Both the position numbers and the translations under genes were made by a program. Below, piece by piece: positions 1 through 7,742 of a stretch of 9,364 bases of DNA; position 1 is the first letter of the stretch; each line of letters begins with the position of its first letter. The notes under the pieces are model-generated. The model searched no databases. It saw only the letters and a list, made by a program, of their open reading frames with translations, and had not been told where the DNA came from. Source of the DNA: Pseudomonadota bacterium (GTDB lineage: Bacteria; Pseudomonadota; Gammaproteobacteria; Burkholderiales; Thiobacillaceae); contig JAJZRT010000101.1 of the NCBI GenBank assembly GCA_021802595.1, forward strand, positions 1 through 9,364, in the 5' to 3' direction.

Positions 1-1
1 C

Positions 2-58
2 ATCCTGGGTGGGGAGAGCTATCCCGCACTGGCCGAGGGGCTGCAGAACGCGCTCTTC
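2..58 (+). pseudogene. IS21-family IstA transposase fragment, cut by the transposon end
   Basis: The frame starting at base 2 reads ILGGESYPALAEGLQNALF and then runs straight into the 38-bp inverted repeat at base 59. The GGESYxALAxGLQNAL stretch is characteristic of the catalytic core region of IS21-family IstA transposases, where it is normally followed by (W)xLGGxPxEHRxD. Here the frame continues into transposon sequence and stops at 113-115. Only 19 codons are visible and the 5' part is outside the window, so neither the full element nor the presence of istB can be judged. The family call rests on motif memory over a short segment. It shows that the left flank of the transposon was an insertion sequence rather than merD, which forms the right flank. 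Confidence 0.7.
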
Positions 59-96
59 GGGGTCGCCTCAGAAAACGGAAAAAATCGTACGCTAAG
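59..96 (+). repeat. 38-bp terminal inverted repeat at the tnpA end of the Tn21-subfamily transposon
   Basis: The repeat begins GGGGTCGCCTCAGAAAACGG and ends GTACGCTAAG. It starts with GGGG and contains the TCAGAAAACGGAAAA core of Tn21/Tn501-type ends. It pairs with 5895-5932 in opposite orientation at 35 of 38 positions. The tnpA stop codon (TAG, - strand, bases 92-94) lies inside it, as in Tn21 and Tn501. Confidence 0.95.
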
Positions 97-3058
97 CCGG
101 TTGCAGCGGCCGTAGCGGCCTGAACTTGCCCGCGCCGATCTTGGCGCTGCTGCGCCAGAGGTAATCGCCGGTCAGGTTGATGTGTTCCCAGCCGAGCGGC
201 GACAGGTACTGCAACAGCGCCTCATCGACGGCATGACCGTTACCGCGCAGCGCATGCGCCGCCCGTTCCAGATAAACCGTGTTCCACAGCACGATGGCTG
301 CCGTCACCAGATTGAGGCCGCTGGCCCGGTAGCGCTGCTGCTCGAAACTGCGGTCGCGGATTTCACCCAGGCGGTTGAAGAAAACGGCACGAGCCAGCGC
401 GTTGCGGGCTTCGCCCTTATTCAGCCCGGCATGTACGCGGCGGCGCAGCTCGACGCTTTGCAGCCAGTCGAGGATGAACAGCGTGCGTTCAATGCGGCCC
501 AGCTCACGCAAGGCCACGGCCAGGCCGTTCTGGCGCGGATAGCTCCCGAGCTTGCGTAGCATCAGCGAGGCCGTCACCGTACCCTGCTTGATCGAGGTGG
601 CCAGCCGCAGGATTTCATCCCAATGGGCGCGGACGTGCTTGATGTTGAGCGCGCCGCCGATCATCGGCTTCAACGCCTCGTAGGTGGTATCGCCCTTCGG
701 TATGTAGAGCTTGGTGTCGCCCAGGTCACGGATGCGCGGCGCGAAGCGGAAGCCCAAGAGGTGCATCAGGGCGAAGACGTGATCGGTGAAGCCTGCCGTA
801 TCGGTGTAGTGCTCCTCGATGCGCAGGTCGGATTCGTGGTACAGCAGGCCGTCGAGCACGTAGGTCGAGTCGCGAACTCCGACGTTCACGACCTTGGTGT
901 GGAACGGCGCGTACTGGTCGGAGATGTGGGTATAGAACGTCCGTCCTGGGCTGCTGCCGTATTTCGGATTGATGTGGCCAGTGCTCTCGGCCTTGCTGCC
1001 GGTGCGGAAGTTCTGACCATCCGACGACGACGTGGTGCCGTCGCCCCAATGCTCGGCGAAGGGATGCCGGAGCTGCGCGTTGACCAGCTCAGCCAGCGCC
1101 GTCGAGTAGGTTTCATCACGGATGTGCCAGGCTTGCAGCCAGGCGAGCTTGGCATAGGTCGTACCGGGGCAGGATTCGGCCATCTTGGTCAGGCCGAGAT
1201 TGATCGCGTCGGCCAAAATGGTGGTCAACAGCAGATTCTTGTCCTTGGCCAAGTCGCCCGATTTCAGGTGCGCGAAGTGACGGGTGAATCCCGTCCATTC
1301 GTCCACCTCCAACAGCAATTCGGTGATCTTGACGTGCGGCAGAATCATCGCCGTCTGGTCGATTAGTGCCTGCGCGGTATCGGGCACCGCCGCATCGAGT
1401 GGCGTGATTTTCAGGCCCGACTCCGTGATGATGGCGTCCGGCAACTCGTTGGCCAGCGCCATGCGGTTAACGGTGGCGAGCTGCGTTTCCAGCAGCGTCA
1501 GCCGTTCATGCAGGTACTGGTCGCAGTCGGTAGCCACGGCCAGCGGCAATTCGCTGGCCTGCTTGAGGCTGGCGAATTTCGCGGGCGGCACCAGGTAGTC
1601 CTCGAAGTCCTTGAACTGGCGGGAGCCTTGCACCCAGATGTCGCCGGAAAGCAGCGCGTTCTTCATCTCCGACAACGCGCACAGCTCGTAGTAGCGCCGG
1701 TCGATGCCGGTGTCGGTCATGACCAGCTTCTGCCAGCGCGGCTTGATGAAGTCGGTCGGCGCATCGGCGGGCACCTTGCGGGCGTTGTCGCTGTTCATGC
1801 CGCGCAGCACCTCGATAGCGTTGAGTACGTCCTTGGCAGCGGGCGCGGCCCGCAGCTTGAGCACGTCGAGAAGTTCCGGCGCGTAGCGGCGCAAGGTCGC
1901 ATAGCTCTCGCCGATGCGGTGCAGGAAATCGAAGTCCTCTGGCTGGGCTAGCTTTTGTGCCTCGGTGACGCTTTCGGCGAAAGCGTCCCAGGACATGACA
2001 GACTCGATGGCGGCGAACGGATCGCGGCCCGATTGCTTGGCGTCGATCAGCGCCTGGCCAATGCGTCCGTACAGGCGCACCTTGGCGTTGATGGATTTGC
2101 CAGATGCTTGGAACTGCTGCTGATGCTTGTTCTTGGCGGCGTTGAACAACTTGCCCAGGATGCGGTCGTGCAGGTCGATGATTTCATCGGTGACGGTGGC
2201 CATGCCTTCGATGGCCAGCGCGACCAAGGTGGCATAGCGGCGTTTCGGCTCGAACTTGGCCAGGTCGGCAGGTGTCATCTGGCCGCCCTCGCGGGCGATC
2301 CTGAGCAAGCGGTTTTGGTGTACCTGCCGTTCGATGCCAGCAGGCAGGTCAAGTGCATGCCAGGCTTTGAGGCGTTCGATGTGTTCGAGCATGTGCCGCG
2401 AATTCGGCTTGGCCGGAGACTGGCGCAGCCAAGCCAGCCAGGTCATCTTGCCGTTGTCCCGGCGCTTGAGCAGATCGTCGAGGCGGCGGCGATGCGCGTC
2501 CGATAGCGGTTCCGCCAAGGCGTCGTATATGCGCCGGTTGGCGCGGGTGATCGCTTCGGCGCTCGCCCGCTCGACGGCGTTGAGGGCAGGCAGAATGACT
2601 GACTGCCGTCGCAAGTGCTCGATCAAGGCGCCGGCCAACACGATGCCCTTGTCGGTCTGCATGGCCAGCTCGGTCAACGTGTGGACGGCCTGCCGGTAGT
2701 GGCTCATGGTGAACGCCTGGAAGCCGAACACCGTTTGCAGCTCGACCAGGTGCTCGCGCCGGGTCTGCTCCCGCTGCCCGTACTCGTCCCAGCTTTCGAC
2801 GCTGACCTTGAGTTGGTCGGCGACCAGCTTCAACAAGGGCGGAAACGGCGGCTCTTCGACGCCAAGGATGGCACCGGGAAAGCGCAGGTAGCAGAGCTGC
2901 ACGGCGAAGCCCAGGCAGTTGGCAGGCCTGCGCCGCTGCCGAATGATGGCAAGGTCAGTATCGCTGAATGTGTAATGTCGAATCAGGTCGTCCTTGGTGT
3001 CCGGCAACGCCAACAGGCTTTCCCGCTCGGCGGCGGACAGTATGGAACGACGAGGCAT
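92..3058 (-). CDS. tnpA: Tn3-family transposase TnpA (Tn21/Tn501 type, full length)
   Basis: This 988-residue DDE transposase cuts and joins transposon ends to form the cointegrate in replicative transposition. The length equals that of the Tn21 and Tn501 TnpA proteins, and the N-terminus [19 protein letters not shown] and C-terminus [12 protein letters not shown] are typical of that subfamily. The N-terminal half should recognise the 38-bp repeats. The catalytic half has the expected triad: D680 in SSSDGQ, D753 in YTDTAGFTD and E883 in NKGEARNAL, spaced 73 and 130 residues as in relatives. No frameshift or stop is visible. It begins 2 bp after the tnpR stop, with no strong ribosome-binding site, so it is probably translated by coupling from tnpR mRNA. 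Its stop codon lies inside the left inverted repeat. Function is inferred from the family; integrity is directly visible. Confidence 0.97.
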   Translation of the reverse strand: MPRRSILSAAERESLLALPDTKDDLIRHYTFSDTDLAIIRQRRRPANCLGFAVQLCYLRFPGAILGVEEPPFPPLLKLVADQLKVSVESWDEYGQREQTRREHLVELQTVFGFQAFTMSHYRQAVHTLTELAMQTDKGIVLAGALIEHLRRQSVILPALNAVERASAEAITRANRRIYDALAEPLSDAHRRRLDDLLKRRDNGKMTWLAWLRQSPAKPNSRHMLEHIERLKAWHALDLPAGIERQVHQNRLLRIAREGGQMTPADLAKFEPKRRYATLVALAIEGMATVTDEIIDLHDRILGKLFNAAKNKHQQQFQASGKSINAKVRLYGRIGQALIDAKQSGRDPFAAIESVMSWDAFAESVTEAQKLAQPEDFDFLHRIGESYATLRRYAPELLDVLKLRAAPAAKDVLNAIEVLRGMNSDNARKVPADAPTDFIKPRWQKLVMTDTGIDRRYYELCALSEMKNALLSGDIWVQGSRQFKDFEDYLVPPAKFASLKQASELPLAVATDCDQYLHERLTLLETQLATVNRMALANELPDAIITESGLKITPLDAAVPDTAQALIDQTAMILPHVKITELLLEVDEWTGFTRHFAHLKSGDLAKDKNLLLTTILADAINLGLTKMAESCPGTTYAKLAWLQAWHIRDETYSTALAELVNAQLRHPFAEHWGDGTTSSSDGQNFRTGSKAESTGHINPKYGSSPGRTFYTHISDQYAPFHTKVVNVGVRDSTYVLDGLLYHESDLRIEEHYTDTAGFTDHVFALMHLLGFRFAPRIRDLGDTKLYIPKGDTTYEALKPMIGGALNIKHVRAHWDEILRLATSIKQGTVTASLMLRKLGSYPRQNGLAVALRELGRIERTLFILDWLQSVELRRRVHAGLNKGEARNALARAVFFNRLGEIRDRSFEQQRYRASGLNLVTAAIVLWNTVYLERAAHALRGNGHAVDEALLQYLSPLGWEHINLTGDYLWRSSAKIGAGKFRPLRPLQPA

Positions 3059-3060
3059 TG

Positions 3061-3621
3061 CTATTGATCCAATCTCAAGTATTGATACAGGGTCTCCCGG
3101 CTGACACCAAATTCACGTGCCAGCTTCGCCTTCTGCTCACCGGCAGCGGCCCGCTGCCGCAGCTCGGCGACCTGTTCGGGCGACAATGCCTTCTTGCGGC
3201 CCCGGTAGGCTCCGCGCTGTTTAGCGAGCGCGATGCCCTCTCGCTGCCGCTCGCTTATCAAGGCCCGCTCGAATTCCGCGAACGCACCCATGACCGATAG
3301 CATCAAGTTCGCCATCGGCGAATCCTCGCCGGTGAAGGTCAGACTCTCCTTGACGAACTCGATGCGCACGCCGCGTTTAGTCAGCCTTTGCACAAGGCGG
3401 CGCAAATCATCGAGGTTGCGCGCTAGCCGATCCATGCTGTGAACCACCACGGTGTCGCCTTCGCGCACGAAGGCCAGCAGCGAATCGAGTTCAGGCCGCT
3501 GGGTGTCCTTGCCCGACGCCTTGTCGGTGAATACCCTGCCGACTTCGACATGCTCCAGTTGCCGTTCCGGGTTCTGGTCGAAGCTGCTGACCCGGACATA
3601 GCCGATGCGTTGACCCTGCAT
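3061..3621 (-). CDS. tnpR: Serine resolvase TnpR (Tn21/Tn501 type)
   Basis: This 186-residue serine recombinase resolves the cointegrate at res and normally represses its own promoter there. The N-terminal catalytic domain contains [10 protein letters not shown] with nucleophile Ser12, HSMDRLARN and the [22 protein letters not shown] segment. The C-terminal helix-turn-helix is [17 protein letters not shown], residues about 165-182. The frame is open 20 codons further upstream (to base 3681), but the start at 3619-3621 is preferred: GGAGG lies 7 bases before it, the protein then begins [12 protein letters not shown] like its relatives, and the upstream codons fall in res and the promoter. It is transcribed with tnpA, the genes being 2 bp apart. 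No key residue is missing, so it should be active. Confidence 0.96.
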   Translation of the reverse strand: MQGQRIGYVRVSSFDQNPERQLEHVEVGRVFTDKASGKDTQRPELDSLLAFVREGDTVVVHSMDRLARNLDDLRRLVQRLTKRGVRIEFVKESLTFTGEDSPMANLMLSVMGAFAEFERALISERQREGIALAKQRGAYRGRKKALSPEQVAELRQRAAAGEQKAKLAREFGVSRETLYQYLRLDQ

Positions 3622-3652
3622 GATGCCTCCAAACACGAAAGTGTCAGGAAGA

Positions 3653-3681
3653 AATCTATGACATTTCGCCGCAGGTGTCAA
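3653..3681 (-). promoter_or_regulatory. tnpR-tnpA promoter inside res
   Basis: Read on the - strand, a perfect -35 TTGACA (3676-3681) is followed after exactly 17 bp by TAGATT (3653-3658). It lies about 32 bases upstream of the tnpR start. It overlaps res subsites II and III, which would let bound TnpR repress its own operon, as known for Tn3-family resolvases. Promoter strength and the transcription start have not been measured. Confidence 0.65.
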
Positions 3682-3721
3682 TAAACGCGAAAGCCAACTC
3701 TATTCTGACGTTGCAGTGTGG

Positions 3722-3743
3722 CCTATCCTGACATCAGGATAGG
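3722..3743. repeat. Perfect 10-bp inverted repeat with a 2-bp centre beside the res crossover subsite
   Basis: CCTATCCTGA (3722-3731) and TCAGGATAGG (3734-3743) are exact reverse complements separated by CA. The right arm also forms the left half of candidate res subsite I. The perfect dyad may be an accessory binding site or an imprint of a recombination between related res half-sites. Confidence 0.8.
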
Positions 3744-3788
3744 GTATGCTTTATCTTGACATACCCGGTTCAAACGTATCGGATCATA

Positions 3789-3824
3789 ATATGAGTTGCA
3801 ATTCATATGTGTTGACACTAATAT
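3789..3824 (+). promoter_or_regulatory. Candidate promoter and operator of the cargo operon
   Basis: A 20-bp near-perfect palindrome, ATATGAGTTGCAATTCATAT (3789-3808), has one mismatched base pair and is the right size for a winged-helix ArsR-family dimer. Its centre TTGCAA (3796-3801) can act as a -35, followed after 17 bp by TAATAT (3819-3824). Transcription would then start near the regulator's ATG at 3831, giving a nearly leaderless message, which fits the lack of a clear Shine-Dalgarno sequence there. ATATGA recurs at 3821-3826. A TTGACA at 3812-3817 and another at 3756-3761 are alternative -35 boxes, but neither has a good -10 at normal spacing. This assignment is inference. Confidence 0.5.
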
Positions 3825-3830
3825 GATGGT

Positions 3831-4202
3831 ATGAAATTTCCAGAACGCGATCAAGAGCAAATCATTCCGGCGCTCAAAGTGCTGGGAGAACCAAATCGCC
3901 TCCGCATCTTGTGTGGCCTGGGCTTCGAATGCCGTCCGGTAACGGACATCATCAACGCGACGGGCCTGGCGCAAACCAATGTCTCGTTCCACTTGCGTGT
4001 GCTGCGCGAGGCGGGATTCGTCCGCGCGGAGCGGCGCGGGCCGTTCATCTATTACTGCCTTGCCGACCCGGAACTGCTGCGCATCCTGCGCGACCTCAAG
4101 CAATGGTTGGACACCCGCCAGACGCCGGTCGCGGGAATGTCCGATCAATCCAGCCGCCCAGCCGATCCCAAATCGGCGTTGGCAGAAACCGAGGGGGTGT
4201 AA
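3831..4202 (+). CDS. ArsR/SmtB-family metal-responsive transcriptional repressor, first gene of the cargo operon
   Basis: This 123-residue winged-helix regulator starts with the family pattern ALKVLGEPNRLRIL (residues 14-27). The helix-turn-helix follows, with recognition helix near QTNVSFHLRVLREAGFV (48-64), then the wing ERRGPFIYYCL (67-77). Family members dissociate from operator DNA on binding metal or metalloid ions. The usual ELCVCDL arsenic site is absent; the candidate soft-metal ligands here are C28, C34 and C76, so the inducer cannot be named. The C-terminal 30 residues are polar and probably flexible. It sits next to res, reads away from tnpR, and is followed 2 bases later by the SHOCT gene, so it should autoregulate the whole operon through the palindrome upstream. 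The start codon lacks an obvious ribosome-binding site, but no other in-frame ATG fits the family N-terminus. Confidence 0.88.
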   Translation: MKFPERDQEQIIPALKVLGEPNRLRILCGLGFECRPVTDIINATGLAQTNVSFHLRVLREAGFVRAERRGPFIYYCLADPELLRILRDLKQWLDTRQTPVAGMSDQSSRPADPKSALAETEGV

Positions 4203-4204
4203 TC

Positions 4205-4462
4205 ATGAGGCCTTATGGTCCGTGGGGATGGTTTCCTTTCATGTGGATATTTCCGCTGATCTTCCTGGTCGTGATGCTGATCCTCCTCTTCCGCGGCGAA
4301 CGCGGAGGCGGGGGTTGGCCGATGTGCGGCGGGTGGGGAATGCGTGATGAAGGAACGCGTGACAAGAAAGAAGAAAGCGCAAAAGACATTCTCGACCGGC
4401 GTTACGCCCGTGGGGAAATCACCCGAGAGGAGTATCAGCAAATGAAGAAGGAGCTCGAATGA
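4205..4462 (+). CDS. Small single-TM protein with a C-terminal SHOCT domain
   Basis: The protein has 85 residues. One hydrophobic segment (about residues 9-29, WFPFMWIFPLIFLVVMLILLF) is followed by a Gly/Trp/Met-rich linker with one cysteine (GGGGWPMCGGWGM, 34-46). A typical SHOCT motif ends the protein: AKDILDRRYARGEITREEYQQMKKEL (59-84). SHOCT domains occur in many small membrane or oligomeric proteins and have no catalytic function of their own. The frame is open far upstream, through the regulator gene, but the ATG at 4205 is preferred because GAGGGGG lies just before it and it begins two bases after the regulator stop. Its stop overlaps the next start as ATGA (4459-4462). The Met/Cys/Trp-rich linker might contact a soft metal, but that is speculation. 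Confidence 0.85.
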   Translation: MRPYGPWGWFPFMWIFPLIFLVVMLILLFRGERGGGGWPMCGGWGMRDEGTRDKKEESAKDILDRRYARGEITREEYQQMKKELE

Positions 4463-5064
4463 TGACGATTCAGGACAGGCTGTTTCCGGCCACGGTGATG
4501 CCCGACAGGAACTGGTGGCACGCCTTGTGGCCCGATCCCGACGGCGTGATCAAGGCGTTGGGTATCGCGCCCGGAATGACGGTCGTCGATCTGGGCTGCG
4601 GCTACGGCTACTTCACCGCCGCCATTGCGCGACAGCTTGGGCCGGGGCGCGTCGTCGGCTTCGACCTCGATCCAGACATGCTGGAGCAGGCGCAAGCGGC
4701 TTGCGAGGGGCTGGCGAACTGTGACTGGCTGCGCGGAGACGCCATGGAGCTAAGCCGCCTGGTGGGCGCGCCGGCGGACTATGTCCTGATCGCCAACACC
4801 TTCCACGGTGCCCCGGACAAGACGGCGCTGGCCCGAGAGGTTGCCGCCGCCTTAAAGCCAAATGGCCGTTTCGCCATTGTCAATTGGCATCCCCTGCCGC
4901 GCGAAGAGACGACCGTCCTGGGCCAGCCACGCGGGCCAAGCACCGAACTGCGCATGTCGCCGGAGCAGACCCGCGCGGTGGTTGAGCCGACCGGCTTCAA
5001 GCTGGAATCGCTGGTCGAGTTGCCGCCCTATCATTACGGGGTGATCTTTGTCCGCGCAAACTGA
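4459..5064 (+). CDS. Class I SAM-dependent methyltransferase
   Basis: This 201-residue protein has a Rossmann-type SAM-binding fold. Motif I is VVDLGCGYGYF (42-52). The acidic ribose-binding loop is GFDLDPDML (67-75), motif II lies near WLRGDAMEL (about 90-98), and a motif III-like strand is LKPNGRFAIVNWHP (about 132-145). It resembles the UbiE/Methyltransf_11 type. It is much shorter than ArsM arsenite methyltransferases and lacks their set of conserved cysteines: its only cysteines are C47, inside motif I, and two more near residues 82 and 89. Calling it arsM would therefore be wrong, though a metal, metalloid or small-thiol substrate is possible given the operon. Translation is probably coupled to the SHOCT gene through the ATGA overlap. 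It is followed 18 bp later by the CxxC gene. The substrate is unknown. Confidence 0.88.
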   Translation: MMTIQDRLFPATVMPDRNWWHALWPDPDGVIKALGIAPGMTVVDLGCGYGYFTAAIARQLGPGRVVGFDLDPDMLEQAQAACEGLANCDWLRGDAMELSRLVGAPADYVLIANTFHGAPDKTALAREVAAALKPNGRFAIVNWHPLPREETTVLGQPRGPSTELRMSPEQTRAVVEPTGFKLESLVELPPYHYGVIFVRAN

Positions 5065-5082
5065 TTCAAAAAGGAGTGAACC

Positions 5083-5361
5083 ATGGCCCACAATCATGAC
5101 GAAATCATCGAACACTACAACCGCTTTCATACGGCCGTCTACGGCCCCGATGGCGTATTGGACCGGAAGACGCGCCACCTGATCTGTCTCGGGGCGGCGC
5201 TGAGTGCGGGCTGCGAATTCTGCACGAAATACGCCCTCGGCGTGCTCCGGGAACTCCAGGCCAGCGATGCCGAGATCGACGAGGCGATCAGCGTCGCCAT
5301 GACCGTGGGCGCGAGCAACCCGAGGCTGCTAGCCAAGAAAGTCCGAGCTGAAAATCCATAG
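5083..5361 (+). CDS. Carboxymuconolactone-decarboxylase/AhpD-like protein with a CxxC pair
   Basis: This 92-residue, all-helical small protein matches the CMD domain: VLDRKTRHLICLGAALSAGC (25-44) is followed by C44-E-F-C47 and a helix TKYALGVLRELQASDAEIDE, then MTVGASNPRLL. In AhpD-type enzymes the pair is CxxCxxxH, and the cysteines with the histidine act in thiol-disulfide or peroxide reduction. Here the position of the histidine is Ala51, so classical AhpD chemistry is doubtful. The cysteine pair could still be redox-active or bind metal. The N-terminus MAHNHDEIIEHYNRFH is His-rich. A good ribosome-binding site (AAGGAG) precedes the ATG. It lies 18 bp after the methyltransferase and 40 bp before the Met-rich gene, all on one strand. 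CMD proteins often form trimers or hexamers. The partner reductase is not in the window. Confidence 0.85.
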   Translation: MAHNHDEIIEHYNRFHTAVYGPDGVLDRKTRHLICLGAALSAGCEFCTKYALGVLRELQASDAEIDEAISVAMTVGASNPRLLAKKVRAENP

Positions 5362-5401
5362 CGACGGCAGAACCAATCGAGTCATTCACCAGGAGACCAA
5401 C

Positions 5402-5794
5402 ATGGAACCGAAAGACCAGGACACCAAGGCAGGCGGCGAATCGCAGCCTGGGCAAGGCGGCGGATTCAATCCGATGGGCATGATGAAAAAGATGATGGAG
5501 AAAATGATGTCCGGCATGATGACGCCGGAGGACATGCCTCGCATGATGCAAACCATGATGGACAGCATATTCAAGGAAATGAGGGCGGAGGATCGAGCGG
5601 AATTCATGCAGAACATGATGCCGCGCTGCATGTCCATGATGTTTTCGGAACTGGATATGGAGGCGCGCCGAGCATTGGCTGAGGCGATGCTTCAGCGCAT
5701 GATGGACGAGCTGAAGGGTCAGCGTGATGCCGCCGCGCCGGCTGCTGGCCCCGCTGAAGGCGCTGCTCCTGCCGCCGGGATCGCCAAGGAATAA
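5402..5794 (+). CDS. Methionine-rich cytoplasmic protein, candidate soft-metal binder
   Basis: The protein has 130 residues, 26 of them Met (20%), including nine MM pairs. Pairs at 27/28, 31/32, 35/36 and 39/40 recur every four residues, and 48/49 and 52/53 continue this, which would line thioethers along one face of a helix. A single cysteine (C76) lies in NMMPRCMSMMF. The first 24 residues are polar and Gly/Gln-rich, and the last 22 are Ala/Pro-rich and low in complexity. There is no signal peptide or TM segment, so it should be cytoplasmic. Met clusters are known ligands for Cu(I), Ag(I) and Hg(II), but no function has been shown here and I do not recognise the family. AGGAG precedes the start, and it is the last gene of the cargo operon, ending 100 bp before the right inverted repeat. 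The coding call is strong; the metal-binding role is inference. Confidence 0.82.
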   Translation: MEPKDQDTKAGGESQPGQGGGFNPMGMMKKMMEKMMSGMMTPEDMPRMMQTMMDSIFKEMRAEDRAEFMQNMMPRCMSMMFSELDMEARRALAEAMLQRMMDELKGQRDAAAPAAGPAEGAAPAAGIAKE

Positions 5795-5894
5795 TTACCT
5801 GAGCACGGGTGTAACGGGTAATGCCAGACATTTCTCCGGCATCGTCGACGCCTGCCCTTGCGCGGGCTGATTACGTCATGGAGCTGAGGAACGA

Positions 5895-5932
5895 CTTAGC
5901 GTACGATTTTATCCGTTTTCTGAGACAACCCC
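5895..5932 (-). repeat. 38-bp terminal inverted repeat at the cargo end of the transposon
   Basis: On the + strand it begins CTTAGCGTACGATTTTATCC and ends TGAGACAACCCC. It is the inverse of 59-96 with three differences, at 5911, 5925 and 5927. The difference at 5911 (A on the + strand) creates an in-frame TAA for the truncated merD reading frame that enters it from the right. Confidence 0.95.
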
Positions 5933-5968
5933 ATTAAGGGCCAGGCGGGACACTGTGTAGGCGTTCAT
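5909..5968 (-). pseudogene. merD: merD remnant: first 12 codons joined to the transposon end
   Basis: Directly downstream of merA, a strong ribosome-binding site (AAAAGGAGG) is followed by an ATG at 5966-5968 and the codons MNAYTVSRLALN. This is the N-terminus of MerD from Tn501/Tn21-type operons, which continues DAGVSVHIVRDY. At codon 12 (bases 5933-5935) the sequence passes into the 38-bp inverted repeat, adding GVVSENG and a TAA at 5909-5911, so the product is a 19-residue peptide. MerD is a MerR-like co-regulator that helps switch the mer operon off. Its loss, together with anything downstream such as merE, should leave resistance working but may slow return to repression. The recognition of merD rests on known family sequence and on its position after merA. 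Confidence 0.9.
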
Positions 5969-5985
5969 CGAACACCTCCTTTTCC

Positions 5986-7734
<1,749 letters not shown>

Positions 7735-7742
7735 TCAGTGGC

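Larger units (their letters stand above)
3640..3762. other. res: res site: resolution site with three candidate resolvase-binding subsites
   Basis: The region upstream of tnpR holds paired half-sites with TGTCA/TGACA-like ends. The tnpR-proximal subsite (III) is TGTCA at 3642-3646 with TGACA at 3659-3663. The middle subsite (II) is TGTCA at 3676-3680 with TGACG at 3706-3710, 35 bp overall, close to the family's usual length. The crossover subsite (I) is most likely about 3733-3761, with TCAGGATA (3734-3741) opposite TATCTTGA (3752-3759), 7 of 8 complementary. Position and order (res-tnpR-tnpA) fit the Tn21 subfamily. The exact subsite edges and crossover dinucleotide are inferred. Confidence 0.75.
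59..5932. mobile_element. Complete Tn3-family (Tn21/Tn501 subfamily) transposon with an ArsR/methyltransferase/Met-rich cargo
   Basis: The element is 5,874 bp and bounded by matching 38-bp inverted repeats at 59-96 and 5895-5932. From the right end it holds cargo (3831-5794), res (about 3640-3762), tnpR and tnpA, the usual Tn21/Tn501 order with cargo outside res. All transposition genes look intact, so it may still move by replicative transposition followed by resolution. Tn3-family insertion normally leaves a 5-bp target duplication. Here the five outer bases are TCTTC on the left (54-58) and ATTAA on the right (5933-5937), which do not match. The two flanks belong to different genes, so the element or its surroundings have been rearranged since insertion. 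I do not recognise this exact element by name. Confidence 0.92.

Noticed and set aside
182..2699. Several long + strand open frames opposite tnpA
   Set aside because: They are mirror frames of a high-GC coding sequence. They lack recognisable domains or ribosome-binding sites, and tnpA explains the whole stretch.
3622..3681. A 20-codon N-terminal extension of TnpR
   Set aside because: The extension covers res and the tnpR -10 and -35 boxes, while the start at 3621 has GGAGG at good spacing and gives the normal 186-residue protein.
3723..4148. A 141-codon - strand frame over res and the ArsR-type gene
   Set aside because: It crosses res and the operator and lies antisense to a gene with clear family motifs; the translation shows no domain.
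4459..5064. Calling the methyltransferase ArsM
   Set aside because: It has only 201 residues and lacks the conserved cysteine set of arsenite methyltransferases; only the SAM-binding motifs are shared.
5794..5870. Rho-independent terminator after the Met-rich gene
   Set aside because: ATTACC/GGTAAT, ATGCC/GGCAT and GCCC/GGGC pairings exist but are short and are not followed by a T-run.
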